64,000 bases of DNA, taken from NCBI GenBank assembly GCA_012295275.1, contig CM022665.1, positions 37,120,433-37,184,432 of the forward strand, read 5' to 3'. Origin of the DNA: Chrysomallon squamiferum. Its lineage: Eukaryota > Mollusca > Gastropoda > Neomphalida > Peltospiridae. The translations under genes and the position numbers were made by a program. Of the stretch, positions 12,406 through 25,847 are shown in pieces (position 1 is the stretch's first letter; each line of letters opens with the position of its first letter). The notes under the pieces were generated by a model that made no database searches, was not told where the DNA came from, and saw only the letters and a program-made list of their open reading frames with translations.

Positions 12406-12939
12406 CAGCTGGCCAGATACCATTCTTGTTTTATAACTATCACCACCATTACTGTGTTCGTTTAAGCACGAAAAATCATCAGTGTATGTGTGACTTACTA
12501 TCAGTTACAGCTCGGTGTCTGAAGAAGAAAAAGTGACACAAAAACCTCCACAAAAAAACACGACATTTTTTAAATTTTACTATTAGTTTCGGTATATAAA
12601 ATATATATAAAAAAATAACATAAACGATTAGCAGTGTTTTAAATTACAATAATACCTTTTAATGGGCTGTACATCAAATAAAAAGTCCTCGCCCAAAATA
12701 TTACTTAAACAGTACAAAACGTAATTTCCAGTATCGCCTATACACACAATAATGTAATGCATATCATCTGTATTTTGCAGCCTGTCATTATAAATCGTAC
12801 GGCGTTAATTTACGATGACATGTAGGCACACAGTTCCGAAGTCTTATCAATAGACAAAAGCCTTGTATAACCCTGCTCAAGCTACCATGTACGCAAGATA
12901 TTCTATTACCACATAAAATGTGTTCTTCTTGTACTTATT
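12406..12939. other. Unique AT-rich DNA, nothing identified
   Basis: No ORF, RNA gene or long repeat that I can support. Confidence 0.55.
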
Positions 12940-13095
12940 TTCACGTTTTTTCTTTTTATTTCGTTTTTTTTTCTTTTCTTTCTGTTCTCTTTCTTTTATT
13001 TTTTTTTTTATTTTTTTTTTATATTTTATCTTTTTTTCTTTCTTTTTTTTTTGTAAAAAAAAAGAAAAAAAAAAGAAAAGAAAAGAACAAAAATT
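12940..13095. repeat. T-rich block followed by A-rich block
   Basis: About 110 bp of (T)n with C and A interruptions (12943-13051) is followed at once by an A/AAG-rich block (13054-13090). The two halves are roughly complementary and could fold back. Confidence 0.85.
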
Positions 13096-13999
13096 TTAAA
13101 ATACATATCAGAAGGAGAACGAACAATTATAGAATGGGATGGTTATAACATCACTTCAGCCATTTCTGTTCCATCTTCTTTAAAAGAAAAAACAACAAAA
13201 AATATTTATTTCTGTCTAAAAAATATTTCTACAAACTGCATTACTAAATGTGAAATATAGACATTTCGTTTCTAATCTAGATATCAAACCTGTTGTCGAA
13301 TAATGTTTTATAATATAAAATTAAGAAATCTAGTTTTAATAATTGTTTTATTATTTATATATGTCTATCTTTTATTGAGTGTTTTGTTTATCTGTCTATT
13401 TATATAGTTATCTGTCTGTCTGTCTATTTGTTTATTCATCATCTGCATTTGTCAAACTTTATATTTGTTTGTTCATATGTTAAGCAGATACCATCCTCAG
13501 ATCTTATACAATCAGAGGATGAGCTATAATCTTTTATTTATTTGTAGCAGTGTTGTTTGTTTATGTTAAACGTTTAAACTTGGTGTATTTATTTATTTAT
13601 TTATTTATTTATTTCGTTGTGCTTCTAGAAACTTTGCGAACTTCCCAATTCTTACGATGAACTAAAAAAGAAAGATCGTTATTTCGATTTTCCTCCTAAC
13701 CTGACAGTGTCTCCAGCAGAAAAGTTGAAGTCCCACGAACCAATAAAACACACTTGAATCGAAGCACAAAAACGCGCTGCTTACCACACATGAAGTGTTT
13801 GTTCGCTATATGCATGTACCCAGTGACTACACGGAAATAACATAGCAAGGCAGTGACATTTTGTTTGTTATAATTCCTAGCAAATGTCAAGTATTCTTAC
13901 AGCGTGTAAAGATGCTGAACAAGCTTAACGCAGATTAGTCGGCCCGTGTTTAAAAATTACACATGACTTTTGTTTACACCGCATTACACAACATGTGTT
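13096..13999. other. Non-coding AT-rich DNA
   Basis: Short (CTGT)n and (TTTA)n runs at about 13405-13425 and 13587-13614. No gene seen. Confidence 0.6.
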
Positions 14000-14095
14000 T
14001 AGACTGGTGTCAGGGTGGTGCGCACCACGGTCTGCGGTACAGTGCAGGTGTTTGGTTCAAACTCGCGTGCTGTTGTTGTAATTGGTATCACACTC
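14000..14095 (+). mobile_element. tRNA-like SINE fragment, second family
   Basis: Contains GGTCTGCGGTAC, a B-box-like GGTTCAAACTC and a TGTTGTTGTAATTGGTATCA tail. The copy at 21410-21505 shares GGTCTGCGGT, a GGTTC B-box start and a related tail. The A box is unclear. Confidence 0.35.
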
Positions 14096-14099
14096 TCGC

Positions 14100-14932
14100 A
14101 CATTGTCTGATACATCTGCTTTAAAACTTTGTGTCAAACAAACGAAACGAAACATACCGCATACATATTTTAACCCACATACACACAGACGTACAAATAC
14201 AAATTTATATCTCTCTCTGTCAGTAAATATATATATATATATATATCCTTATTTTGTATGCTTTAGTACACAGTCACATCCACATACACACAATTATTCC
14301 TCTCTCTCTGTCTGTTGGTTTATCTATCTATATCTATCTCTCTCCCTATTTTATTATACTTTGATATAGAGTCACATACACATATTCGTAGTCACGCATA
14401 ATATAAAATGTCACCAAACAGCGTGATAAATGATTTCTGTATTCCTCGACTCAGATATTTACACACCGATGGCACGAAAGCATAACGCACATACGCGCAC
14501 GCACGCACGTACATACACACACATTTACACACACATACACGTACATTATTGGTCTACTGTTATCTTGCATCAATCTCTCCCTATTTAGTTATCTCCTTTG
14601 CCTTCTTGTCTACATGTCTTTCACCCTAGTATCTGTCCAGTCCAATCTAGATAACAGGGATCCACTGTCAAACTCAGCGACAGAGAGGCGGTAAGATAAC
14701 AAAAAGTCTGTGTGTTTTCAATCTTCAAACCTTTAAGTACGATTTCCATTTATTTCTGTTTTTAAACTAATATTTTTCTTTTAAATAGCCAAATAATTAG
14801 CACTTCAGTCTCTCTGTTAATATTTTTTAATAATTAAAACTGTAATAGATTCAAATTATTCTGTATCTGTTATCTCGATACCTAGTGTTGTAGAAATATA
14901 TGCATTTATGCGACTACTCTCTCGCTCGATTT
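14100..14932. other. Non-coding DNA with CA-, TA- and CT-type short repeats
   Basis: (TA)n at 14227-14246, mixed ACAC/ACGC repeats at 14490-14545 and several short CTCT runs. No gene seen. Confidence 0.6.
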
Positions 14933-14948
14933 TTCTTCTTCTTCTTCT

Positions 14949-15035
<87 letters not shown>
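14933..15035. repeat. (CTT)n passing into (CT)n, about 41 CT units
   Basis: (CTT)6 at 14933-14952 changes to an uninterrupted (CT)n that runs to 15035. Confidence 0.97.
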
Positions 15036-16288
<1,253 letters not shown>

Positions 16289-17164
16289 GGAGAGATTAGG
16301 CTGCTGTTGTCCTTTATTGTTTACAAACTAAAAAAACAGAAACAGAATAAATAGAAGAAAGTATTCCGCCTACCCATCAGACACATACACACAATACACG
16401 CACACACATACAAAAAAAAACAAAAAACGAGAGAAACATTACAAGTTAATAAAGAAATAAAACCGTTTAACAAAACGATTAACATATCAAAATCATCTTC
16501 GGTTCCATCAGCGCTTTGACCGTAACTCGGTGGACATTTTATCCGTTTCACGATTCGTGTCTGGAGCATCCAGTATGGTAGTGTTCGCTTCTCTGTATAT
16601 TCTACATGATTTTCAAAAAAGACCCTCGCTGGTTACAGATCGAATACACCGCAGAGAAGCGACAGAGGGTTGTTTCTGTTGGACTTCATAATTCAAAGTA
16701 ATTAGTTCTGATATATAATGATTAATTCATTCAGTCCGTATGACACCACGTACATTATGGTTTTCAGAATGATGAAAAGTCGCCAGCAGTATCCATAAAA
16801 CCAAATAACCTTTCCATGATTTGCTTTACATTAATACAATATTTCACGCAGAATTAGAACAACGACGTGAACTCAGACTGATAATTCGCCCACATCCAGC
16901 AGCTACAGCGGCCTCATAAATACGGATATAGTGCTAATTAGAGAGATGGTTTTGGTTTAATGTTGTAAATTTCTGGAGCTGTCGTTACTGAGGCGAAATC
17001 GTTGCGTTTTATGAGTGAAATAAAACTCGCTAACGTACAATGCAGTCGCGCTGGATCATTCGGCGCGAATATCTGGCATACTTTGGATTGTTTGTTGTTG
17101 TTTTGTTGATAAGAGAAACAACAAAGCATTAACGTACAGCTAGATTTTAAAAAGTGATACAACT
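16289..17164. other. Unique DNA, nothing identified
   Basis: Moderately AT-rich, with several short open frames of no recognisable family. No repeats longer than 20 bp. Confidence 0.55.
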
Positions 17165-17288
17165 ACGTACTTACATGCTTACATACAAACACACATAAAT
17201 ACATACAGACGTACATACATATGTACATACGAACATATATACATACATCCATACATACATACATATTCATATACAAATACAAATACGA

Positions 17289-17343
<55 letters not shown>

Positions 17344-17433
17344 ATTATACACATACATATACATATACTACAACTACTACCATCGCCACCACTATTTTTT
17401 TTTTTTTTTCTTCTTCTTTTTCTCCTTCTTCTT

Positions 17434-17464
<31 letters not shown>

Positions 17465-17505
17465 TTATTATTATTATTATTATTTTTTTTATTATTATTA
17501 TTATT
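17165..17505. repeat. Compound (ACAT)n, (ACATAT)n, poly-T, (CTT)n, (ATT)n block
   Basis: ACAT repeats at 17165-17270, hexamer ACATAT at 17291-17342, poly-T at 17395-17409, (CTT)n at 17410-17462 and (ATT)n at 17463-17505. All open frames here are repeat artefacts. Confidence 0.95.
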
Positions 17506-17699
17506 AAACTCCTCCCCGTAAGCTCTTTTCGTTGTCCTACAACACACAGTGATTTATATTCAGCTTAAGTAAACGCACCGGCTGACTCTTCCAACAGGTG
17601 ACCGACAACTCAAATCTATTAAACAACAGCATGTAACAGTATATTCCTCTTTCTTCCTTTCCTCTTTCTTTCTCTTCCAATCAGTTTTCACCTGAGTAC

Positions 17700-17990
17700 C
17701 TCTGTAGATTCACAGGTGTAACTGTCATTCCGCGATCACACTGGCTAATTCTTTGTGGCAAGCCTAAATGCGGCAGGTGCCAGGTTATTACCGTGGACCG
17801 CAGCTTACCTGTACAAAACAACAGGTAAAAACGAGGTGGGACATTTTCGTCTGCCACGGGGCAGGCTTGATGAACTATTTTGCCAAATGTTCACGTCAGG
17901 TGAATTTAAACTCCGTCAGGGACGAGTTGACGACGACGTCATCGGTGCAGTTGTAAATCTGAGACGTGTGCGTGTGTGTGTGTGTAGTTA
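17700..17990 (+). other. GC-richer island with an open frame of ordinary composition
   Basis: The frame opening at 17755 (GTG, no ATG) reads about 70 residues of mixed composition, including AYLYKTTGKNEVGHFRLPRG and LDELFCQMFTSGEFKLRQGR, before running into a (GT)n. I recognise no family and no clear acceptor or ATG. A second overlapping frame at 17768 is also open, which weakens the case for coding. It may be an exon or a decayed mobile element. Confidence 0.15.
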
Positions 17991-18079
17991 TGAATGTACT
18001 TGTATATGTATAAAATATTATAATTACCTGTATGAATGTTTGTACATGTTAGGGAAATATTCGTAAACAAAGATATATT

Positions 18080-18225
18080 CAAACACGCCTACGTACAAAT
18101 ATATACATACACATATAAACATACCAACATACATATATACATACATATATACACATACATACATACATACGTACATGCATACATACGTACATACATACAT
18201 ACATACATATATATACACACATGCA
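18080..18225. repeat. (ACAT)n-type degenerate tetranucleotide repeat
   Basis: ACAT with ATAT, GTAC and GCAT variants over about 145 bp. The overlapping Tyr/Val/Cys/Met frames on the minus strand are artefacts. Confidence 0.92.
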
Positions 18226-18549
18226 CACATACCGTGAATGCTTAACGATATCACAAAACAAAATAATCGACAACCACATATCAGATATCTGAAAACATTA
18301 ATAAATAAAATCTACTTAAAATTTTAATTAAAGTCCAGGGCGTAGTAAACAATACTCCACTTAAGCAGAAATGATAGTTATTTATGTAGATATATAAAAT
18401 ATATGAGATATAAACTAAAAACGAGCCTCATTATTAAAACATAGAATAGAAATCTGCAGTAAATTATTCCATGACTTGCGACTTAATTAAAATTTAAAAA
18501 ATATCAATTAAATATATTTACAGAATTAAATTGTAGGTGCAGTCTACAC
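18226..18549. other. AT-rich DNA, nothing identified
   Basis: Very AT-rich with dense stops. No feature. Confidence 0.55.
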
Positions 18550-18650
18550 TGGTTCTGTCGATGGTCGAATGGTAAGACTGTTCGCGTCTTCAGAGCGGGT
18601 GACTGGGTCCACTCACTCGAGTTTCGTCAGCGGCTTCTGATGTGTGTGAG
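18550..18650 (+). mobile_element. tRNA-like relic
   Basis: TGGTCGAATGGTAAGAC (about 18562) fits a tRNA A box and D-loop, and a GGGTCCACTC block about 45 bp downstream sits where a B box would be. The acceptor and anticodon stems do not pair well, so it is a pseudo-tRNA or SINE head and not a functional tRNA. Confidence 0.35.
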
Positions 18651-18720
18651 CTTCTACTTGTTTATGCACAGAGTCTAATCTGACGTAGAAAAACAAGAAT
18701 ATTCATTCCTAAATACACGC

Positions 18721-18846
<126 letters not shown>

Positions 18847-18902
18847 ATTCAAATTCATTCATTCATACGTCTATACATATATAAATACGCACATACATAT
18901 AG

Positions 18903-19012
18903 ACAGATAGAGAGACAGACATACACCTTTGGTAAGCTAGACAGGGAGCATTACCTGGAACGGGAAATAATTGAAGTGGAGATAACTCTGAATCCATTAC
19001 TGAGTTTGCATC
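18903..19012 (-). mobile_element. Degraded mollusc-type SINE, copy C
   Basis: On the minus strand: GGATTCAGAG, then ATTATTTCCCGTTCCAGGTA, AATGCTCCCTGTCTAGCTTA and CCAAAGGTGTATG in the order expected of this family. Its downstream end dissolves into GTCT/ATGT simple repeat. Confidence 0.6.
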
Positions 19013-19019
19013 CATAATG

Positions 19020-20841
19020 GAATATAAAAAAACTTGTACTAGTGTGACTCTATTCATTCAATCGTTCTTAAATTCAGTTAAAAAATTTCGAAACCATATT
19101 GACCAATATATATATTTTTTTTACGAGCTTGCATTTAATTTGAGTATTAGACTACTTAACTACATGCACGTAAGTATCACTAAATTATTTATTCTCCTAT
19201 TATAACCGCTGTTGATTTTAATGATGTTTTAACGATGAACAGATGCTGGCGCTTATCCTGATACTAATAATAATATCGCTGACGCCTACACGATAATCTT
19301 AACTGTAAAAAAAATTACGACGAACGGATTAAGAAAAGAATGCTAAAATCCATCTTTGAATCCTTGCAAATCTCATAAATATTATTTGAAACACTCTGCA
19401 GCTGTGCTACATTTTACACGTGGTCCATAAACACTGGCCAACGCAGTCGGTTTGTGGGTCGATGGAAAACACATTGGCACCAAATGTACAAACACTAATT
19501 TTAAATACGACAATAAAAAGCTTGTATAAATTTCTAATAATGATTTGTTATACGGCGGATACAGGGAGGGTGAGTTTAAGGTGTGCACCTCATTTTTTTT
19601 TTTTTTTTTTTTTTGTAGGGGGGGGGCTACATTTGTTTTGTTTTCTGTATAAGGACTAATTTCGTTTGAGAAGTTACAAGCACCGCAATAATGTCGAAAC
19701 CCTTCTTTCTCTTCCTCTGAAATCCTGGTTCCATCTTTATATATTTTAATTAAAGAGTTCTCGTTAATCAGTAAATACGTATCTCGTAACACATCATCTC
19801 ATTTTTTATATTAACGTATCTGATGAGACATCATCTTATTTTTTTATATTAACTGTTGTAGGACGTCAATTGTTTTTATTTTGTAATGGCAACATGACAG
19901 AGAAAACATCTGCTACAACATTTAGGTGGGATTTTTCGGTTGTTGTTTTAACCCCGTTAACGGATTTCTTTTGTATACAGTTTCAAATATTAAGAAAATA
20001 TTATTCCATATTTTTTTTGATACTCAAGGGGCACTGACCTGAACGGAAAACAGACATAACGAGCGGACCTGTGGGGTTTGATCCTATAACTATTCGCTCC
20101 TGAAGCGAGTTTTTTTTCACTGTAGATCGTGTGACAGATATTTCTACAATGTCAGATCACAGCTGTTCATGAAGAAACTACAACACAGAGGCTTTTCTTC
20201 TCAGCACATTTAAAACAGTATTTTCGCGATACACGTGCGTTTTGCACGTTCTTTGTTCTACATGCACACATTCCTGTCTCATTCATCAGCGCGAAGAATG
20301 AGGAAAAGCGACATGTAAATGAACAAGAGCAGAAAAGTGATAAATGAGTTGTATTTTAAGATGTATTTCTTGCACTAACGGTGCAGTTTGGTCTTTGTAA
20401 ACGAGTGTATTCATCCGCATAGTTACTTACACCAGCGGGTTAAAATGAGATGGAGGGAAAGATGAAAGCCGATATTCATTGTATAATCAAACAGGAAAAA
20501 AAAAAAAAAAAAAAAACGATGAAGGAAAGAAAGAAGGGACAAACGAAAGAATTTCTATTTTTTAACGTCACTGTAATAGATTTTAACATTAATTTTGATT
20601 AGATAAATTGTGTTAATTATGGATGGCATGCACTGTTCTACAGAAAATTAAGCTTTTGTTTCCATGTTAAACAAGTTAATTCGCTAAACCCGAGAACCAT
20701 TGAATCGAGGCTCGTTACATCGAGGGTTTACTGTAATTATTATCAGTTAAAAGCAACAAATCATTTATATTCACTTTCTCAAAGAAGGAAAAACATTCTT
20801 CACACTGTCTGTGAAAAACCCCACCCCAAAACACACACACC
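19020..20841. other. Mostly unique AT-rich DNA
   Basis: Holds poly-T followed by G9 at about 19591-19627 and poly-A at about 20494-20516. A block around 20060-20115 has a B-box-like GGTTTGATCCTA but no matching A box. No gene supported. Confidence 0.55.
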
Positions 20842-20925
20842 CATGGAGCATTGGCTGGAACGGGAAATAGACTGAAGAGAACAGCGAGTAGTATTGATCC
20901 AGTGACCAATCATACCTCGGTGGAG
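20842..20925 (-). mobile_element. Degraded mollusc-type SINE, copy D
   Basis: Minus strand: CACTGGATCAATACT (B-box side), then TCTATTTCCCGTTCCAGCCA and ATGCTCCATG. The downstream body is missing and replaced by GTGTGTGT-like DNA. It shares the CGTTCCA core with copies B, C, E and F. Confidence 0.6.
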
Positions 20926-20963
20926 AGAGAAAACTGTACACTGATCTACAGCCCACTCCTACA

Positions 20964-21005
20964 GACAGAAAGACAGACAGACAGACAGACAGACACACGG
21001 ACAGA
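20964..21005. repeat. (ACAG)n microsatellite
   Basis: Imperfect ACAG/ACGG tetranucleotide, about eight to ten units, next to SINE copy D. Confidence 0.9.
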
Positions 21006-21089
21006 CACGTCTGGCACCAATATCGGACCGCGACAATACGAGTACAATACAGGTCTGATCCCATGCCACAGTGTCAGGCTGGCAGTTTC

Positions 21090-21367
21090 ATAAGACATTT
21101 TTTATTAAACTTTGCTTACTGCTTGCCGTTAAGCCTGTTTCTGTTTGGGATTAAAGGATAGTCTGGTATTTATTAAACCACAGTGTCACTCCAGTAAAAA
21201 GAAAATGCTGGCACAATTTAGATGTCGGTGTGCGATATGATTGATAAGCAAGACACTGCGACCATGTCTAATTGACTGGCGTATTTTCGGTTGACATGCG
21301 AATAATATTCGTGTAATGGTGTTTTCTTTCCGGTGGTCCGCGTGAGCCAGCGATTTTGACATTCATC

Positions 21368-21399
<32 letters not shown>

Positions 21400-21409
21400 C
21401 TGTGAAAAC
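21090..21409. other. Unique DNA with a poly-A run
   Basis: Poly-A at about 21371-21398. Nothing else identified. Confidence 0.55.
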
Positions 21410-21505
21410 GTCGGTGGTGTAATAGTTAGGTCTGCGGTGTTAAGTCTACGGTAGGTTCTGAGATCACGTCCTGGTGTTGAATTGTATTATCACGCGTTAG
21501 TTAAC
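21410..21505 (+). mobile_element. tRNA-like SINE fragment, second family
   Basis: GGTGGTGTAATAGTTAGGTC fits an A box, and TAGGTTCTGAGATC about 50 bp downstream sits where the B box would be. The tail GTGTTGAATTGTATTATCAC resembles the tail at 14055-14090. It lies right after a poly-A run. Confidence 0.4.
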
Positions 21506-22236
21506 TGAAATGTATAAGATAATACGTTGTCTTTTTTTTTTTTTTTTTAACCCCAGCCAAAAAAAAAAAAAAAACAGAAAAGAAAGAAAGAAAGAAAAAA
21601 AAAAAGAAACCCAACCCTCTAGAAAAAAGAAACAAAAAAAAAAACCCAAATCAACAACAAAAAAAAACGACCCACCCAAAACAAACCCCTAAAATCCAAC
21701 AATAAACAACAACAAAACAAATATCATAATAATAATGATAATAACAATATTATTACTAGCAGTAGTCGCACCACCGACATTTGTAATAATCATAGCGATG
21801 ATAACGATAACAAATAAAATAAAATAAAATAAAATAAAATAAAATATATAAAACTTAAAAATAAAAAAATTAAATTAAACCACCCACAGCGTAAAATCGT
21901 AGCTTTCTTAACTTTTTCAATTCAATCTTATCTTAGGCTGGTGTGGTAAAATCATTTGAACATGTATTCATGGGACTGAGATGTGGATAATGCACGAATT
22001 TGTCGTCAGACAGGTCATTTTTGATAAGACACACCTGGAGGTCTCCTCAATCTTAAACACAATACACATGTTAACAGGCTTCCAGCTAATGTAAATTTAA
22101 TAAAAAGAATGAGGAAATAACGAGAGTTGTCAACCTCCATATTTATGCATGTTCTGTTTTTATACTGCATGCGTTTTTCTTATGTATGGATTCGTGTGCT
22201 TGTGTATATATATGTAAATGTATGCACACACCTAAA

Positions 22237-22279
<43 letters not shown>

Positions 22280-22737
22280 TCGTACGAATGTGCATATTCA
22301 TTTAAAAATTAATCATTATTATCGTATAAATAATATTCCAAAGCGCATTGACCTATTATTTCAGTTATGACGTCACAAAAAAAAAAAACCCAATGAAAGT
22401 GAGATTCAGCTACAGAGACTCAAACTTGAAAACACCTGATCAGTAAAAGCGCACACGTACACTGCAGTACATCCGAAACAGCAAAAGATAAGTCAGTACT
22501 TTTTTTTGAAAAACTGGTGCTTCATTAACGCGGATACAGTAACTAATAAATTAAAATGGAATTTCATTCACGGTTTCACAATGAAAAATGTTCTTCCCAT
22601 TACTCGACGCCTTCAGTACTGTCGCTAAATATTTGTGTCACGATTCTCAGGTTTAAAAATATATTAACGAAACAGAGGTTGTGTCCGAGAACCTGTGTAA
22701 AAGTAACACGTATTTAGAGACACGATTAATGACTTCA
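21506..22737. other. A-rich and simple-repeat-rich non-coding DNA
   Basis: Poly-T then poly-A fold-back-like blocks at 21531-21575, A-rich DNA to 21720, (AAAAT)n at 21805-21846 and (TA)n at about 22241-22270. No gene. Confidence 0.65.
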
Positions 22738-22850
22738 TCTATTGCACAACGCAGACCAGGGCTCGAACCTGGTTAACAAACAATGGCAGAGACAAACGAC
22801 TGATGTCGTAACTACAATACGTTCCGTGCATCCGAGCTACACCGTGCATT
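22738..22850 (-). mobile_element. tRNA-like sequence with a perfect T-arm
   Basis: On the minus strand CCAGGTTCGAGCCCTGG (22752-22768) forms an ideal 5-bp T-stem with a 7-nt TTCGAGC loop. An A-box-like GTGTAGCTCGGATG lies upstream, but the A-to-B distance is about 70 bp, longer than in a normal tRNA, and no acceptor stem closes. The best reading is a SINE head or pseudo-tRNA. Confidence 0.35.
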
Positions 22851-25179
22851 AATCTTGTTTTAACCAGCTACGCTGTCGCAGTCAGTTTTTGCTGTGTTCC
22901 GAAAGAATGTTACGCAAAAATGCGTCAGGTCTATTTAGATTACCGGAAGCTGAAGTTATCAAGAATGAATATGTTTTGTTGGCATTGGAATTAATTTGAC
23001 GTTTGTTATGCGAACAAAAGAATGGTTATTTAACCAAATTCTGTCCACGGTGTCATTTTTAATGAGTGTTATTTTGTCTTTCTGTATGAACCGAGGTGAT
23101 CTTATGTAATGGATGATTGCTAATTAGGTTTTAGCTGAAGGTCAGATTCGAGGATTTCACACAGTAAACATGACAAAACAGGTCTTTGAACTTTGATATG
23201 TACGTCCTTCGTTTCCGACAATTGTCTGGATTTAATTAGCATTGTTATTTTGTTCACGTACGACTGAAAAATATTTATATTACTTTTTAAAATTATTATC
23301 CCAATTTTGTCACACGTATTTCAAAGGTGAGTGCATTATAAAGTAATAAATATAGCACTGTTAACAACATATTAACTTTAAATGAATCGTAGTAAGTTAT
23401 TTCTGTATTTTTATTTTTTTATTTATTATTATTATTAAAAAAAATTTAATATGCATTTTTTTTTCTAACAATTTTCCCAGTTCCTTTTTTAAAAAAAAAA
23501 AGAAAAAAAAAAAAAGATTATAGTTGGAGGTCTTCATCTTCATCTTCCTCTTCTCTTTGAACTGACATCCGTACATGTCCATCTTTTGTGAAACTTTATC
23601 TTTGCTTGTTCACATCTTTAGTACAACATTTTCAAATCTTGTCCGGCCAGATTACAACCGAGTTCTTCATTGTCCGGTGACCTGCAGTAAACATGTATGT
23701 TAATCATGTGTACACAAATGTAGTAACAAGCTTCCTCCTTGTCTTTCTCCATCTGTCCACTCGACAATAAAACACATCTCTTACTTCGTCTATTTTTTTT
23801 TAGCCTTTTTATCATGCTCGCCGTTATCGCTCCCAGAACAAGACAATGGCATTAACAAGACCTTCTGAAGAAAACAATACAGGGCGTTTTATTATCATAT
23901 ATAAACAGCATCGTGATGGAAAAATCCTAGGGGTGAGGAGAAAGATCCTATTAAGCTGGAACTCAACACAAAAGGTGTCTTAAACAAAACCACTTGAGGT
24001 TCCTTGTTGGAGGGGATCCCTAAGGCGCTGTATTGACAGCGACAGATTGCAAACTCTTCATGGTGACCTCTTCATGTGAACGCTGGTGTTAACACTTAAA
24101 CCTTTAGCTCCAAAGTGTTTCTCGTCTAAACAGCGAGACTTCGGAGAATCAGATACCAACACAACAGTTTCTATAAGAAACAAAATTCGTCATTTAAATC
24201 ACTCGTTTACTTTTTTTGCTTTTCGTCTTAAATTGCCAAAACCTTTCGGTATATGTAAATTTAAACGGTCACAACCTTTCTTGATTAAAATCAGTTGACA
24301 AAAAAAAAAAAAAAAAAAAAAAAAAGACGAAAATAATTTATGTTTAGCGAATTCAGTGCTACAGGAAATCGTCTGTCAAACATCAGATACCGCGACTGAG
24401 TTTGGGAGAGTTGGGCTAGTACTGGCTTAATTATTTATTGATAAATGTTTTGTCAGGAAAAAAAAAAGAAGAGACGTGAACGGAGATCCTGCTGAAAACG
24501 CAGTCCGTCTCAACTTCCTCCACAAATCATTATTTTCTATTTGATAAAGGGTCAGGCCAGACAGCTAGCTAATATTTGTTTGAGTTTGCACGCCTTACTC
24601 AATAACAGACGTGTTTCTGTGGATTACCTGGGTAGTTATCGACTGATGATATATAAACGTGATTCAACCCCGGATTGGATCTGTGGTAGGGGCAACACGC
24701 GCGTTTGTAAAACGATCCACCTCGATAACGAGCAAGCGCAAGCGCAAACAACGAGGGAGTTTGTTTGCAAGTAAAAGGCAGCTTCGGGGTGCGAAATAAA
24801 AATGTCATCGTAGAAGGGACCTTTGCTTCTGAGGTATGGTTCTGGTCAAGTCCGGTGTTGATCTAACCTTGGAGAGAACACGGCGGACTAATCCGGGAAG
24901 TACCGATGACGTGCACACGACACGTCTGGGCGAAGGTTCAGGCGTGGAGGGAGGACTGAGAGAAAAAGTCATCATGATCGTAACACTGCAGTGTTAAATT
25001 TTTCAATCTATCGAGTTACGTAGTTTCTGGAGTTACGAGGGCGTGAAAAATTCACATTAAAAACGAAGCAGCTGTAGTTATAAAATGAGTAACTTTGTAT
25101 TAGGAAAGCATTATTTCTGGATGTTTTTGTTTGTTATTTTGTTGTTGCTGTTTTTATCAGTATAACTTTAATTTTGTTA
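22851..25179. other. Mostly unique DNA
   Basis: T/A-rich fold-back at 23450-23516 and poly-A at about 24300-24325. Short open frames at 24086-24298 and 24541-24774 are of ordinary composition but lack recognisable domains or splice context. The patch 24480-24960 is GC-richer than its surroundings. Confidence 0.5.
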
Positions 25180-25264
25180 CTATATATCTGTAATACATTC
25201 GTCTCTGTACTGCAATCCTACAGTTTATGAGAATAAAGCCATTGTCACTGTCATTGTCATTGTC
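25180..25264 (+). mobile_element. Possible retroposon 3' end
   Basis: AATAAA (25232-25237) is followed directly by an imperfect tandem of ATTGTC/ACTGTC hexamers (25241-25264). A polyadenylation-like signal running into a short tandem tail is typical of non-LTR retrotransposon 3' ends. No coding remnant was found upstream. Confidence 0.35.
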
Positions 25265-25847
25265 TCCGAAATAAAAAGTAAAACGAGTTACATAATCAGA
25301 AGAATAGGGATGTAATAGTGTTCTTTAGATTATTATTAGGTTATTCTGTAGTGGCAGTAAAATGAATAGTAGTTATTATAGCAATATTATTGTTAATATT
25401 TGTGGTAATACATATAGTTATGTTGTACTTTAATTATAAATATTCATGTAAGAAAAGAAAAGAAGAAGAAAAAAAACGAATAACAACAGATCAGTATGCA
25501 TGTATTTTATTTATTTAAAGATTTACGTATTTATCTGTTTGTTTTTGTGTTTGTTTGACTGTTTGTTTATTTGCTTGTTTTCGTTTGTTTGTGTAGGTGA
25601 AATGAGGTCGTATTATCAGATTATATTTGTTTTTCAGACTCTTCATGTACTAAATTCACATATCATTTATCATAAAGATGTAAATAAGTATATTTACTTA
25701 ACTCTTACTGATAATATCTTAATCCATTTATTTGCCGCCGATTTTTTTTTTTTTTTTTTTTTTTTTTTTCACATTTATTTTTGCACGTAGATATCACTGA
25801 TAGGAGTGGACTGCTGTTTGAACGCAACAGATAATTTGTGAAGAAAT
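25265..25847. other. Non-coding AT-rich DNA
   Basis: Degenerate (GTTT)n at 25530-25595 and poly-T at 25742-25769. No gene. Confidence 0.6.

Noticed and set aside
11612-12449. Poly-Leu, poly-Ser, poly-Thr and poly-Val frames
   Set aside because: Trinucleotide repeat translation on both strands, with no flanking coding sequence.
18550-18650. Functional tRNA gene
   Set aside because: A-box-like and B-box-like segments are present, but acceptor and anticodon stems do not pair.
20060-20115. tRNA-derived element with B-box-like GGTTTGATCC
   Set aside because: No A box at a plausible distance and no match to the SINE bodies in this window.
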